Assembly (NCBI GenBank): GCA_946479435.1
Contig: CAMLFX010000077.1
Coordinates: forward strand, 1 to 16,580
Direction of reading: 5' to 3'
DNA from: an uncultured Sphingobacteriales bacterium
Lineage (GTDB): Bacteria; Bacteroidota; Bacteroidia; Chitinophagales; Chitinophagaceae
Length of the DNA: 16,580 nucleotides
Under the pieces are notes generated by a model. The model was not told where the DNA came from, did no database searches, and saw only the letters and a list, made by a program, of their open reading frames with translations. The position numbers and the translations under genes are program-made. Below, piece by piece: positions 7,187 through 13,764 of the stretch (position 1 is the stretch's first letter; the number at the start of each line of letters is the position of its first letter).

Positions 7187-7777
7187 ATGGCTGAAATGGA
7201 TACCTCCAGTAGTGGAGGGCATAAGAAAGGCCCCGGGGTCAAAAAAGGGAAGAAGCTCTCCACGCGTGTGGATCTGACACCGATGGTGGACTTAGGTTTT
7301 TTGTTGATTACATTCTTTATGTACACAACAACCATGTCTAAGCCTAAGACCATGCAGATCAATATGCCGTATAAAGATGATGTGGTAAAACCTGAAGAGG
7401 AAACCAAGATCAAAGAAAGTACGGCTATGACCATATTGCTGAGCAAAAACCACCGTATATACTATTATGAAGGTATAGGTAGCGACCCTAATACACCACC
7501 GGAATTGAAGGTGACTTACTTCAGGGCGAAAGATGGTATAAGAGATGCCATTATAGCAAAAAAACAAAAAGTAGAAGAATTAAGGCGCAGTGGTGCTTTG
7601 AGCGGCAAAGACCAGGCAACGATATTGATAAAGCCTGACGAAACAAGTACTTACGAGGACATGGTGAACATACTGGATGAAATGAATATTAATGATGTGC
7701 GTGTATATGCAATAGTTGATATAACACCGGTAGATAAAGAATTTATTACCATGACTGAGCAAGCCAGTGGTGAATAA
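7187..7777 (+). CDS. exbD: ExbD-family biopolymer transport protein, second copy
   Basis: The 196-residue product repeats the ExbD plan: a Gly/Lys-rich cytoplasmic tail (1-27), one transmembrane helix at about 33-50 and a periplasmic domain. The proton-binding aspartate is D35 in RVDLTPMVDLGFLLITFFM. The periplasmic domain has IYYYEGIGSDP (91-101) and, near the end, QATILIKPDETSTYEDMVNILDEM, the ExbD strand-helix element matching the KADGSTSYPEVRKVI part of copy one. A Lys/Glu-rich helix near 122-137 is the insert relative to the E. coli protein. It lies 33 nt after the first copy and 59 nt before tonB, in the same operon. The start could also be M4; the first ATG is taken. Confidence 0.92.
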   Translation: MAEMDTSSSGGHKKGPGVKKGKKLSTRVDLTPMVDLGFLLITFFMYTTTMSKPKTMQINMPYKDDVVKPEEETKIKESTAMTILLSKNHRIYYYEGIGSDPNTPPELKVTYFRAKDGIRDAIIAKKQKVEELRRSGALSGKDQATILIKPDETSTYEDMVNILDEMNINDVRVYAIVDITPVDKEFITMTEQASGE

Positions 7778-7836
7778 CACCCTGTATGGAAAATTCGCTG
7801 AAATGCGTCTTTAATTAACAAAAGGTATTATTAACA

Positions 7837-8643
7837 ATGGATATTAATAAAATTCTGAAAAGCGACTACCTCGATATATTGTTCGAGGGCCGTAATAAAA
7901 ACTACGGTGGCTATGAGTTGCGCAAGAAATATCCAAAACGTATGCGCAATGCCGGTATCATAGTTATTGGTGTTGTAGGGCTTATAGTAGGCGGATCGTT
8001 AGTAGTGAAAGCTATTAAAGGTAATGCTGATAAAAAGCCTGTAGCTATCATGAAGGAAGTAACACTTGCAGAACCACCACCGATAGATCCTAAAAAACCA
8101 CCTCCACCCCCACCACCGGAACCCCCACCACCCGTAAAACCTACGGTGAAGTTTACACCTCCGGTCATTAAGAAAGATGAAGAGGTGAAGGAGGAGGAAA
8201 AACCACCAGAAGTTAAAGAACTGGAAGATAAATCGGCAGGTTTGAAAACTGTAGCAGGCGACCCTAATGGTATTGACCCCGGTATAGTTGATAAACCAGG
8301 TACAGGTGTAGTAGAAGCACCTGCTGCGCCCGAGATATTCAAATTTGTGGAGCAAATGCCGGAATCGGGTTACGATTGGCAAGCTTATGTTGCTAAAAAT
8401 GTAAACTATCCTAATGCTGCCCGCGATAATAATATTGAAGGCCGTGTAAACGTTCAGTTCGTTGTTAACGAAGATGGGACTATTAGCGGTGCGAAAGTAG
8501 TAGGTAGCAAAAGATATGGTGGCGGGCTTGAAGACGAAGCGGTACGCGTAGTTTCATCAATGCCTAAATGGAAGCCAGGTAAGCAAAACGGCCGTGCTGT
8601 AAAAGTTTATTTTACGCTGCCAATCACCTTCAGACTTGAGTAA
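7837..8643 (+). CDS. tonB: TonB energy-transducing protein
   Basis: The 268-residue protein spans the periplasm and links the ExbBD motor to TonB-dependent outer-membrane receptors. It begins with the Bacteroidota-type cytoplasmic leader YLDILFEGRNKNYGGYELRK (11-30), then one transmembrane helix (about 39-60), and a Pro-rich linker (79-103) that includes seven consecutive prolines (88-94). A Lys/Glu/Pro-rich stretch (111-131) and a Gly/Pro linker follow. The C-terminal TonB domain (about 185-268) holds NYPNAARDNNIEGRVNVQF, VVNEDGTISGAKVV and the closing LPITFRL. The leader with its NYGGYELR motif and the complete C-terminal domain argue against TolA. It is the last gene of the operon and is followed by an intrinsic terminator 23 nt downstream. 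The ATG is supported by the conserved leader starting there. Confidence 0.95.
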   Translation: MDINKILKSDYLDILFEGRNKNYGGYELRKKYPKRMRNAGIIVIGVVGLIVGGSLVVKAIKGNADKKPVAIMKEVTLAEPPPIDPKKPPPPPPPEPPPPVKPTVKFTPPVIKKDEEVKEEEKPPEVKELEDKSAGLKTVAGDPNGIDPGIVDKPGTGVVEAPAAPEIFKFVEQMPESGYDWQAYVAKNVNYPNAARDNNIEGRVNVQFVVNEDGTISGAKVVGSKRYGGGLEDEAVRVVSSMPKWKPGKQNGRAVKVYFTLPITFRLE

Positions 8644-8665
8644 TTTTTAATACAATGATTTTAAT

Positions 8666-8697
8666 AAATACCGTACGCAACCGTGCGGTATTTTTTT
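8666..8697 (+). terminator. Intrinsic terminator after tonB
   Basis: Stem TACCGTACG (8669-8677) pairs with CGTGCGGTA (8682-8690), with one G-U pair and a CAAC loop, extended by flanking A-T pairs and followed by a run of seven T. It closes the exbB-exbD-exbD-tonB operon. Confidence 0.88.
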
Positions 8698-8908
8698 GCC
8701 CGTAAGCGGCTTGTAATTATTATCAGCTATTAAATATCCATAATGGCAGCGCTGGTTTTTCGTGGCATACTAATGCTTGAGAATAAACGTTATAAACAAC
8801 AGTGTTGAAAGCAGGCAAGAAGTTGAATTAATGTATTTTTACATAATAGTTAACACGATGGTGAATTATATTCACGCAAATTTTCTAACCAACATCTTTC
8901 AGGTATAA

Positions 8909-9523
8909 ATGAAAAACGCATCATTAGCGCTTAGCGCAATAGCATTAGTAGGGGTCATTGTATTGTTTGGCATGCAAATGTCTGGCGGCAAGGGTTCATC
9001 GTCGAAGACAGCATCATCAGCGCCCAAAGAGGATGGCGGTGTGCGCATTGCATACGTAAATATTGATACGCTGGAAGCCAACTATACATACCTGAAAGCA
9101 AAAAAAGAGGAGTTTATGCAGCGCCAGCAAAGCATGAATGCTGAACTGGAACGTTCTTTCCGCCAATACGAAACAGACAGGGATAATTTTCAGCGTAAAG
9201 TACAGGCGGGTACTATATCGCAAGCAGAAGGCGAAGCTACCATGAAGAGGCTGGGACAAATGGAGCAAAGCCTGTATGCGCGTAAAGAATCGATGGCACA
9301 GACCCTGATAAAAGAGCAGGATGAATTCAATCAAAATCTGCAAGACCAATTGGAGGCATACCTGGAAGACTACAACAAGGAGAAAGGGTATGATTATATA
9401 TTATCGTATTCGCGTTCAGGCTCAATACTGTACAAAAACAAAGCACTTGATATTACCGATGATATAATAAAAGGCATGAACGGCAGTACACCGAAAAGCG
9501 ATACAACAACGAAAAAGAAATAG
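8909..9523 (+). CDS. OmpH/Skp-family periplasmic chaperone-like protein
   Basis: The 204-residue protein has an N-terminal hydrophobic segment (about 6-22) preceded by one Lys, then a Ser/Gly/Lys-rich spacer (24-40). The OmpH/Skp core follows: VRIAYVNIDTL (45-55), a long coiled-coil rich in E, Q, K and R (about 60-160), and the closing YDYILSYSRSGSILYKNKALDITDDII. Skp family members hold unfolded outer-membrane proteins in the periplasm. There is no clear AxA-type cleavage site, so this copy may stay membrane-anchored rather than be released. The C terminus is a Thr/Lys-rich tail (TTTKKK). Bacteroidota often carry several OmpH paralogues, some next to bamA; this one is not beside bamA. It is the first gene of a likely unit with the permease 29 nt downstream. 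No good promoter was seen in the 265-nt upstream gap. Confidence 0.85.
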   Translation: MKNASLALSAIALVGVIVLFGMQMSGGKGSSSKTASSAPKEDGGVRIAYVNIDTLEANYTYLKAKKEEFMQRQQSMNAELERSFRQYETDRDNFQRKVQAGTISQAEGEATMKRLGQMEQSLYARKESMAQTLIKEQDEFNQNLQDQLEAYLEDYNKEKGYDYILSYSRSGSILYKNKALDITDDIIKGMNGSTPKSDTTTKKK

Positions 9524-9537
9524 TAATTTTCTTTTTC
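9511..9537. repeat. Perfect inverted repeat over the OmpH-like gene's stop codon
   Basis: GAAAAAGAAA (9511-9520) and TTTCTTTTTC (9528-9537) form a perfect 10-bp stem around a 7-nt loop that contains the TAG stop. The stem has only two G-C pairs and is weak. It may act as a leaky terminator or a stability element between the chaperone-like and permease genes, or it may follow by chance from the Lys-rich C-terminal codons. Confidence 0.4.
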
Positions 9538-9552
9538 TAAATCTCGTCTTTA

Positions 9553-10992
9553 TTGGAAAACAAAGCTCATTTTCATCGTTCGCTTACATTGCTGGATGGT
9601 GCATTGCTGGTAATTGGCTCTATGATAGGGTCGGGTATATTTATTGTAAGCTCGGATATAGCCCGCAATGTAGGTAGCTCCGGCTGGATGATCGTTATCT
9701 GGCTGCTATCAGGATTTATAACACTGGCTGCAGCACTTAGCTATGGCGAATTGAGTGGCATGTATCCGCAGGCCGGGGGGCAATATGTGTATCTGCGCGA
9801 GGCTTTCGGCAAGTTATATGGGTTCTTATATGGCTGGGCTTTTTTTGCCGTAATACAAACAGGTACTATTGCTGCCGTAGGGGTTGGCTTTGGCAAATTC
9901 ACCGGCTATATTATTCCATCTTTAGGTGAAGAAAATATATTGTACGGCCCTGTACAATTAGGTTTTATCAGCAATTTTAAAATAACGGCTGCACAGCTAA
10001 CGGGTATAGGTACCATCGTTTTTTTAACCTTTCTGAATACCCTGGGCGTAAAGAGCGCTAAGTGGATACAGTTCATATTCACCTTTGCTAAAATAGCAGC
10101 TATGGCTGCTTTAATAGTATTTGGCTTTATACTGGTGCGCGATGGTATAGCATGGAATGGTAACTGGGATACCGCATGGATGCCAAGAAAAGTAACCATA
10201 ACACCGGACCTAATCAGCCATCAATCTTTAGATACTGCTGCACTTGTAATAGCAATATGTGTATCGATGGTGGGTGCATTGTTTAGCAGTGATGCCTGGA
10301 ATAATGTGACCTTTATAGCAGGCGAGATAAAACGCCCTGAAAAGAATATAGGGTTAAGTTTGTTTATAGGTACGGTAGTGGTAACCCTGCTTTATGTATC
10401 GATGAATTTCATGTACCTGAATGTGATGAGCATTAATGAAATTGCCAGTGCACCATCGGATAGGGTAGCTCTTGCTGCTGCGTTGAAAGTATTTGGCTCT
10501 GTGGGTACTATTGCTATCGCGGTACTTATCATGGTATCTACATTCGGCTGTAATAATGGTTTGATATTATCTGGTGCACGTGTGTACTACACCATGGCTA
10601 AAGACAATTTGTTTTTGCCTTCAGCTGGTAAACTGAACAGCAAAGGTGTGCCTGGCAAAGCATTGTGGATGCAATGCATGTGGGCTTGTGTATTGTGCCT
10701 TAGCGGCCAGTATGGTAATCTGTTAGACTTCATCATCTTCACCGTGTTATTGTTTTACATACTTACCATTGCGGGTATATTCAAACTTCGCCAGACAAAG
10801 CCTGATATGCCTCGTCCGTACAAGGCGTTTGGTTATCCATTTATACCATTGCTGTATATTCTTCTGGCATCGTTCATTTGTGTGGTACTGCTGCTTTATA
10901 AGCAAGAATATACATGGCCGGGATTGATCATTGTACTGATCGGTATCCCGATATATTATTATCTCAACAAGCGTAATACAAATAATGCATAG
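9553..10992 (+). CDS. APC-superfamily amino-acid permease (TTG start)
   Basis: The 479-residue, about 12-helix inner-membrane carrier belongs to the amino acid-polyamine-organocation superfamily. The substrate loop of helix 1 is IGSMIGSGIF (21-30), and ALSYGELSGMYPQAGGQYVYL follows in helices 2-3. SSDAWNNVTFIAGEIKRPEKN near helix 6 resembles the L-type (LAT/SteT-like) exchangers; the substrate is likely a neutral amino acid but not determinable here. The only start that keeps helix 1 is TTG at 9553: the in-frame codons before it are ATC, TCG, TCT and TTA after a TAA at 9538-9540, and the first in-frame ATG (residue 24) lies inside helix 1. It is 29 nt after the OmpH-like gene and overlaps the kinase gene by 8 nt, suggesting cotranscription. 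Confidence 0.88.
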   Translation: MENKAHFHRSLTLLDGALLVIGSMIGSGIFIVSSDIARNVGSSGWMIVIWLLSGFITLAAALSYGELSGMYPQAGGQYVYLREAFGKLYGFLYGWAFFAVIQTGTIAAVGVGFGKFTGYIIPSLGEENILYGPVQLGFISNFKITAAQLTGIGTIVFLTFLNTLGVKSAKWIQFIFTFAKIAAMAALIVFGFILVRDGIAWNGNWDTAWMPRKVTITPDLISHQSLDTAALVIAICVSMVGALFSSDAWNNVTFIAGEIKRPEKNIGLSLFIGTVVVTLLYVSMNFMYLNVMSINEIASAPSDRVALAAALKVFGSVGTIAIAVLIMVSTFGCNNGLILSGARVYYTMAKDNLFLPSAGKLNSKGVPGKALWMQCMWACVLCLSGQYGNLLDFIIFTVLLFYILTIAGIFKLRQTKPDMPRPYKAFGYPFIPLLYILLASFICVVLLLYKQEYTWPGLIIVLIGIPIYYYLNKRNTNNA

Positions 10993-11974
10993 GCAGGAGT
11001 TAGCGGATCTATTTGAGGGGATGAGGCAACTGCATGTAGTGGTTGTGGGCGATGTAATGCTGGATAAATACTGGTGGGGCGATGTAGAACGCATGTCGCC
11101 GGAAGCACCTGTGCCTGTGGTTAGTTTAAAGAAAAGAGAAAGTAGGTTAGGTGGCGCAGCTAATGTAGCATTGAATTGTAAAGCACTTGGTGCGAAGGTT
11201 ACGCTGGCAAGCGTATTGGGTGATGATTATGAGGGGAAGGTACTGGATAGCCTTACCAAAGAAGCAGGTATCAATACATTATTTCAGCACAGTAAGCATA
11301 GGCCTACCGTTACGAAGACCAGGGTGATAGCGCACGATAAACATGTAATGCGCCTGGATGATGAAGTAACTGAAGATCTGTACACTGAAGAAGAGCATCC
11401 TTTTATAGATATGGTACTGCGGTTTTTGCAGATAGAGAAACCGGATGTATTGATATTTGAAGATTACAATAAAGGTGTGCTTAAGGAGAATGTGATAAAC
11501 CGTATAACGGAGCATTGCAATCATCTTGGTATCATTACTGCTGTTGACCCTAAGTTGAAAAACTTCTTATCTTATAAACACGTTACTATCTTCAAGCCTA
11601 ACCTGAAAGAAGTACGGGAAGGATTGGGCGTATCTGTTGCTAATGTAACTGCAGAAGAATTAGCCGGAGTCCACGGTCAACTAAAGAAAGCATTAAACCA
11701 CGAAATCACCTTTATTACCCTTTCTGAAAAAGGCGTTTATTATAATAATGGGCAAGCAGGTATGTTGCCCTCTCATTTACGTACAATAGCTGATGTGTCG
11801 GGTGCGGGTGACACAGTTATAGCTACCGCAGCTATAGTGTACACGCTAACTAAAGATGCAGGTTTAATGGCTGCAATTTCGAATATAGCAGGTGGTTTAG
11901 TTTGTGAGCAGGTAGGGGTAGTGCCTATAGATAAGCAGGCACTTCTAGAAGAGTGCCAACAATTACTAGCATAA
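10985..11974 (+). CDS. hldA: D-glycero-beta-D-manno-heptose-7-phosphate kinase (RfaE1/HldA type)
   Basis: The 329-residue cytosolic kinase is of the PfkB/ribokinase family. It opens with VVVVGDVMLDKYWWGDVERMSPEAPVPVV (18-46), the signature of the kinase half of HldE/RfaE. RLGGAANVALN (54-64) is the sugar-binding GG element, and ADVSGAGDTV (269-278) holds the anion hole and catalytic base D276. These enzymes make heptose 1,7-bisphosphate for the ADP-heptose of lipopolysaccharide cores. The protein ends after the kinase fold, with no fused cytidylyl/adenylyltransferase domain, so the HldE second activity must come from a separate protein (as in the HldA plus HldC arrangement). It starts inside the permease stop region (8-nt overlap) and ends at a strong terminator. 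A kinase of a related sugar remains possible. Confidence 0.87.
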   Translation: MHRQELADLFEGMRQLHVVVVGDVMLDKYWWGDVERMSPEAPVPVVSLKKRESRLGGAANVALNCKALGAKVTLASVLGDDYEGKVLDSLTKEAGINTLFQHSKHRPTVTKTRVIAHDKHVMRLDDEVTEDLYTEEEHPFIDMVLRFLQIEKPDVLIFEDYNKGVLKENVINRITEHCNHLGIITAVDPKLKNFLSYKHVTIFKPNLKEVREGLGVSVANVTAEELAGVHGQLKKALNHEITFITLSEKGVYYNNGQAGMLPSHLRTIADVSGAGDTVIATAAIVYTLTKDAGLMAAISNIAGGLVCEQVGVVPIDKQALLEECQQLLA

Positions 11975-11985
11975 ATGTTTCCCAG

Positions 11986-12033
11986 TCTAAAATAAAAAAG
12001 CTCCATATAGTTACGGAGCTTTTTTATTTTAGA
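11986..12033. terminator. Bidirectional terminator between the heptose kinase and POT transporter genes
   Basis: A perfect 19-bp stem (11986-12004 with 12015-12033) around a 10-nt loop. The AGCTCC/GGAGCT core is flanked by A6 on one side and T6 on the other, so it can stop transcription from both convergent genes. It ends 18 nt before the transporter's stop codon. Confidence 0.92.
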
Positions 12034-12051
12034 AAATCAAGTTAGCTGATA

Positions 12052-13626
12052 TTAACGTACGTCCTTCATCCATTTCTTAAGCAATGGAGATAGTATAAGC
12101 AGGAATACGCCACAGCCTACAGATACATACGCTATGGTCTGGAATACACTAGTATAGATAGGTAGTGATGCAACAGGGTCGATGACAGTTGTTCCTGCAC
12201 CTTCCTGCGGTACTGCCATCATAGTACCTACAAGGCCAGCTACATACTGACCAAAGGCACTGGCAAGAAACCACATTCCCATCATCAAACCTACCATTTT
12301 AGCGGGCGATAACTTAGTGATCATTGATAAACCAATAGGTGATAAGCAAAGCTCACCGCAAGACATTACAAAGTACCCAACTACAAACATGCCTAATGAT
12401 ATTTTACCATCTACAGCTGAGTGCCCTGCTATAACGAAAATGTAAAAACTAAGACCAAGCAATATAAGACCTAGCGCAAACTTGATAGATGAATTTGGTT
12501 CCAGTCTTTTATTGGCCAGTGCTATCCATATGTATCCGAATATCGGGCTTAAGAATATAACCCATACAGGGTTTACAGAGTTATTAACAGCAGCAGAAGA
12601 CAGCTCAAGACCAAAGAAATTCATGTTTACGTTGCGGTCGGCAAAAAGGTTAAGTGAACCACCACCTTGCTCGTAAAAGCCCCAGAATAATATAGAGAAT
12701 ATAGTAAGAACCAATGCTGCGAATATTTTAAGACGAGCCTCTAGCGGCTCTTTACCCGCCAGGTATAAGATATAGCCCAGCGATAGCAAACCGAATGGTA
12801 CGAATACAGCACCCATTACTTTGTAGTAATACAACAATGCAGCAAATACAGGTATAGCAATAACGCTGCCTATAAACACCATACGCTCTTTGCTTTTTCT
12901 GTCTGTATCATCGCCTACGGTTACCAGCATTTCGGTTTGGTTATCTTGTGGCAAATCGGCCATATCGCCCATTACTATCTGGTCTTTACGTTTCCTGGTG
13001 GGTGGCAAACCTATAGGGCCCAGTTTCTTTTGATTGAGCATAAATACGGTAAGGCCCAATATCATAAATACACCTGCAAGGCCAAAGCCCAGATGCCAGC
13101 TATAGGTTTGTCCTATCCAGCCGCAAAGCAAGCTGCCCAGGAAAGCTCCTACGTTAATACCCATGTAGAAAAAAGAGAAACCACCATCGCGACGAGGATC
13201 GCCGGGTTTGTACAGGTTACCTACAATAGAAGAGATATTTGGCTTGAAGAAACCATTACCTACCACTATGCAACCCATCCCAAGGTAAAACGTCCATATA
13301 TTATTGGGTATGGCCAGTGTGAAGTTACCCAGCATCATTAGTATGCCTCCCCAAACTATTGCCCGGCGAAAGCCCATCAACCTGTCGGCTATCATGCCAC
13401 CAAATACGGGCATGGCATATACCAAAGCCTGGTAGGCGCCATAAGTAAGGTTTGCTTTCTCATCGGGGAAGAAGAGTTGCGAGGTCATGAACAAGATGAG
13501 CAACGCACGCATACCATAGAAGGTAAAACGCTCCCACATCTCGGTGAAGAACAATAAATAAAGTTGCTTGGGATACTTACCCTTAAAGTTCTGGATCTGT
13601 TCTAAAGTGATATCTGTTTGTGCCAT
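12052..13626 (-). CDS. POT/PTR2-family proton-dependent oligopeptide transporter, copy 1
   Basis: The 524-residue inner-membrane carrier of the major facilitator superfamily (POT/PTR2) imports di- and tripeptides with protons. The ExxERF motif is EMWERFTFYGMR (E29, E32, R33, R40) in helix 1. GNGFFKPNISS (123-133) carries the conserved helix-4 lysine K128, and FYMGINVGAFLG (153-164) is the PTR2 signature. FYEQGGGSLNLFAD matches the conserved EQxGGS-type stretch of helix 7, and CGELCLSPIGLSMITKLSP lies near the end. A charged cytosolic loop (about 206-250) separates the two halves. It pairs with a diverged copy on the same strand upstream, but a terminator between them suggests independent expression. 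Substrate preference (di- versus tripeptide, or other) cannot be read from this. Confidence 0.92.
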   Translation of the reverse strand: MAQTDITLEQIQNFKGKYPKQLYLLFFTEMWERFTFYGMRALLILFMTSQLFFPDEKANLTYGAYQALVYAMPVFGGMIADRLMGFRRAIVWGGILMMLGNFTLAIPNNIWTFYLGMGCIVVGNGFFKPNISSIVGNLYKPGDPRRDGGFSFFYMGINVGAFLGSLLCGWIGQTYSWHLGFGLAGVFMILGLTVFMLNQKKLGPIGLPPTRKRKDQIVMGDMADLPQDNQTEMLVTVGDDTDRKSKERMVFIGSVIAIPVFAALLYYYKVMGAVFVPFGLLSLGYILYLAGKEPLEARLKIFAALVLTIFSILFWGFYEQGGGSLNLFADRNVNMNFFGLELSSAAVNNSVNPVWVIFLSPIFGYIWIALANKRLEPNSSIKFALGLILLGLSFYIFVIAGHSAVDGKISLGMFVVGYFVMSCGELCLSPIGLSMITKLSPAKMVGLMMGMWFLASAFGQYVAGLVGTMMAVPQEGAGTTVIDPVASLPIYTSVFQTIAYVSVGCGVFLLILSPLLKKWMKDVR

Positions 13627-13705
13627 AGAGAGGTATCAATTAAACCTGCCGCCAAGTTAATTATTATTTCCAACTAACACCTTTTATCCCCCGCCGTTTT
13701 TGGCC

Positions 13706-13737
13706 ATAGAAAAAGGCGGGAGTTTATTCCCGCCTTT
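13706..13737 (-). terminator. Intrinsic terminator after POT copy 2
   Basis: Stem AAAGGCGGGA (13712-13721) pairs perfectly with TCCCGCCTTT (13728-13737) around a GTTTAT loop. Read on the minus strand, the GC-rich stem is followed by T5, so it terminates the upstream transporter gene (13765-15501) before the downstream one. Confidence 0.85.
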
Positions 13738-13764
13738 AGTATTAGAATTCTTTACTACATTTTA

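Noticed and set aside
8088..8145. CCA/CCC-rich tract as a non-coding minisatellite
   Set aside because: It is in frame within tonB and encodes the Pro-rich periplasmic linker expected for the family.
7911..8342. Gly-rich antisense frame opposite tonB
   Set aside because: The long glycine runs are simply the reverse complement of TonB's proline codons.
8834..8841. TATTTTTA as a -7 box for the OmpH-like gene
   Set aside because: The final base departs from TAnnTTTG, no TTG sits at proper spacing (8 or 26 nt), and it lies 68 nt before the ATG.
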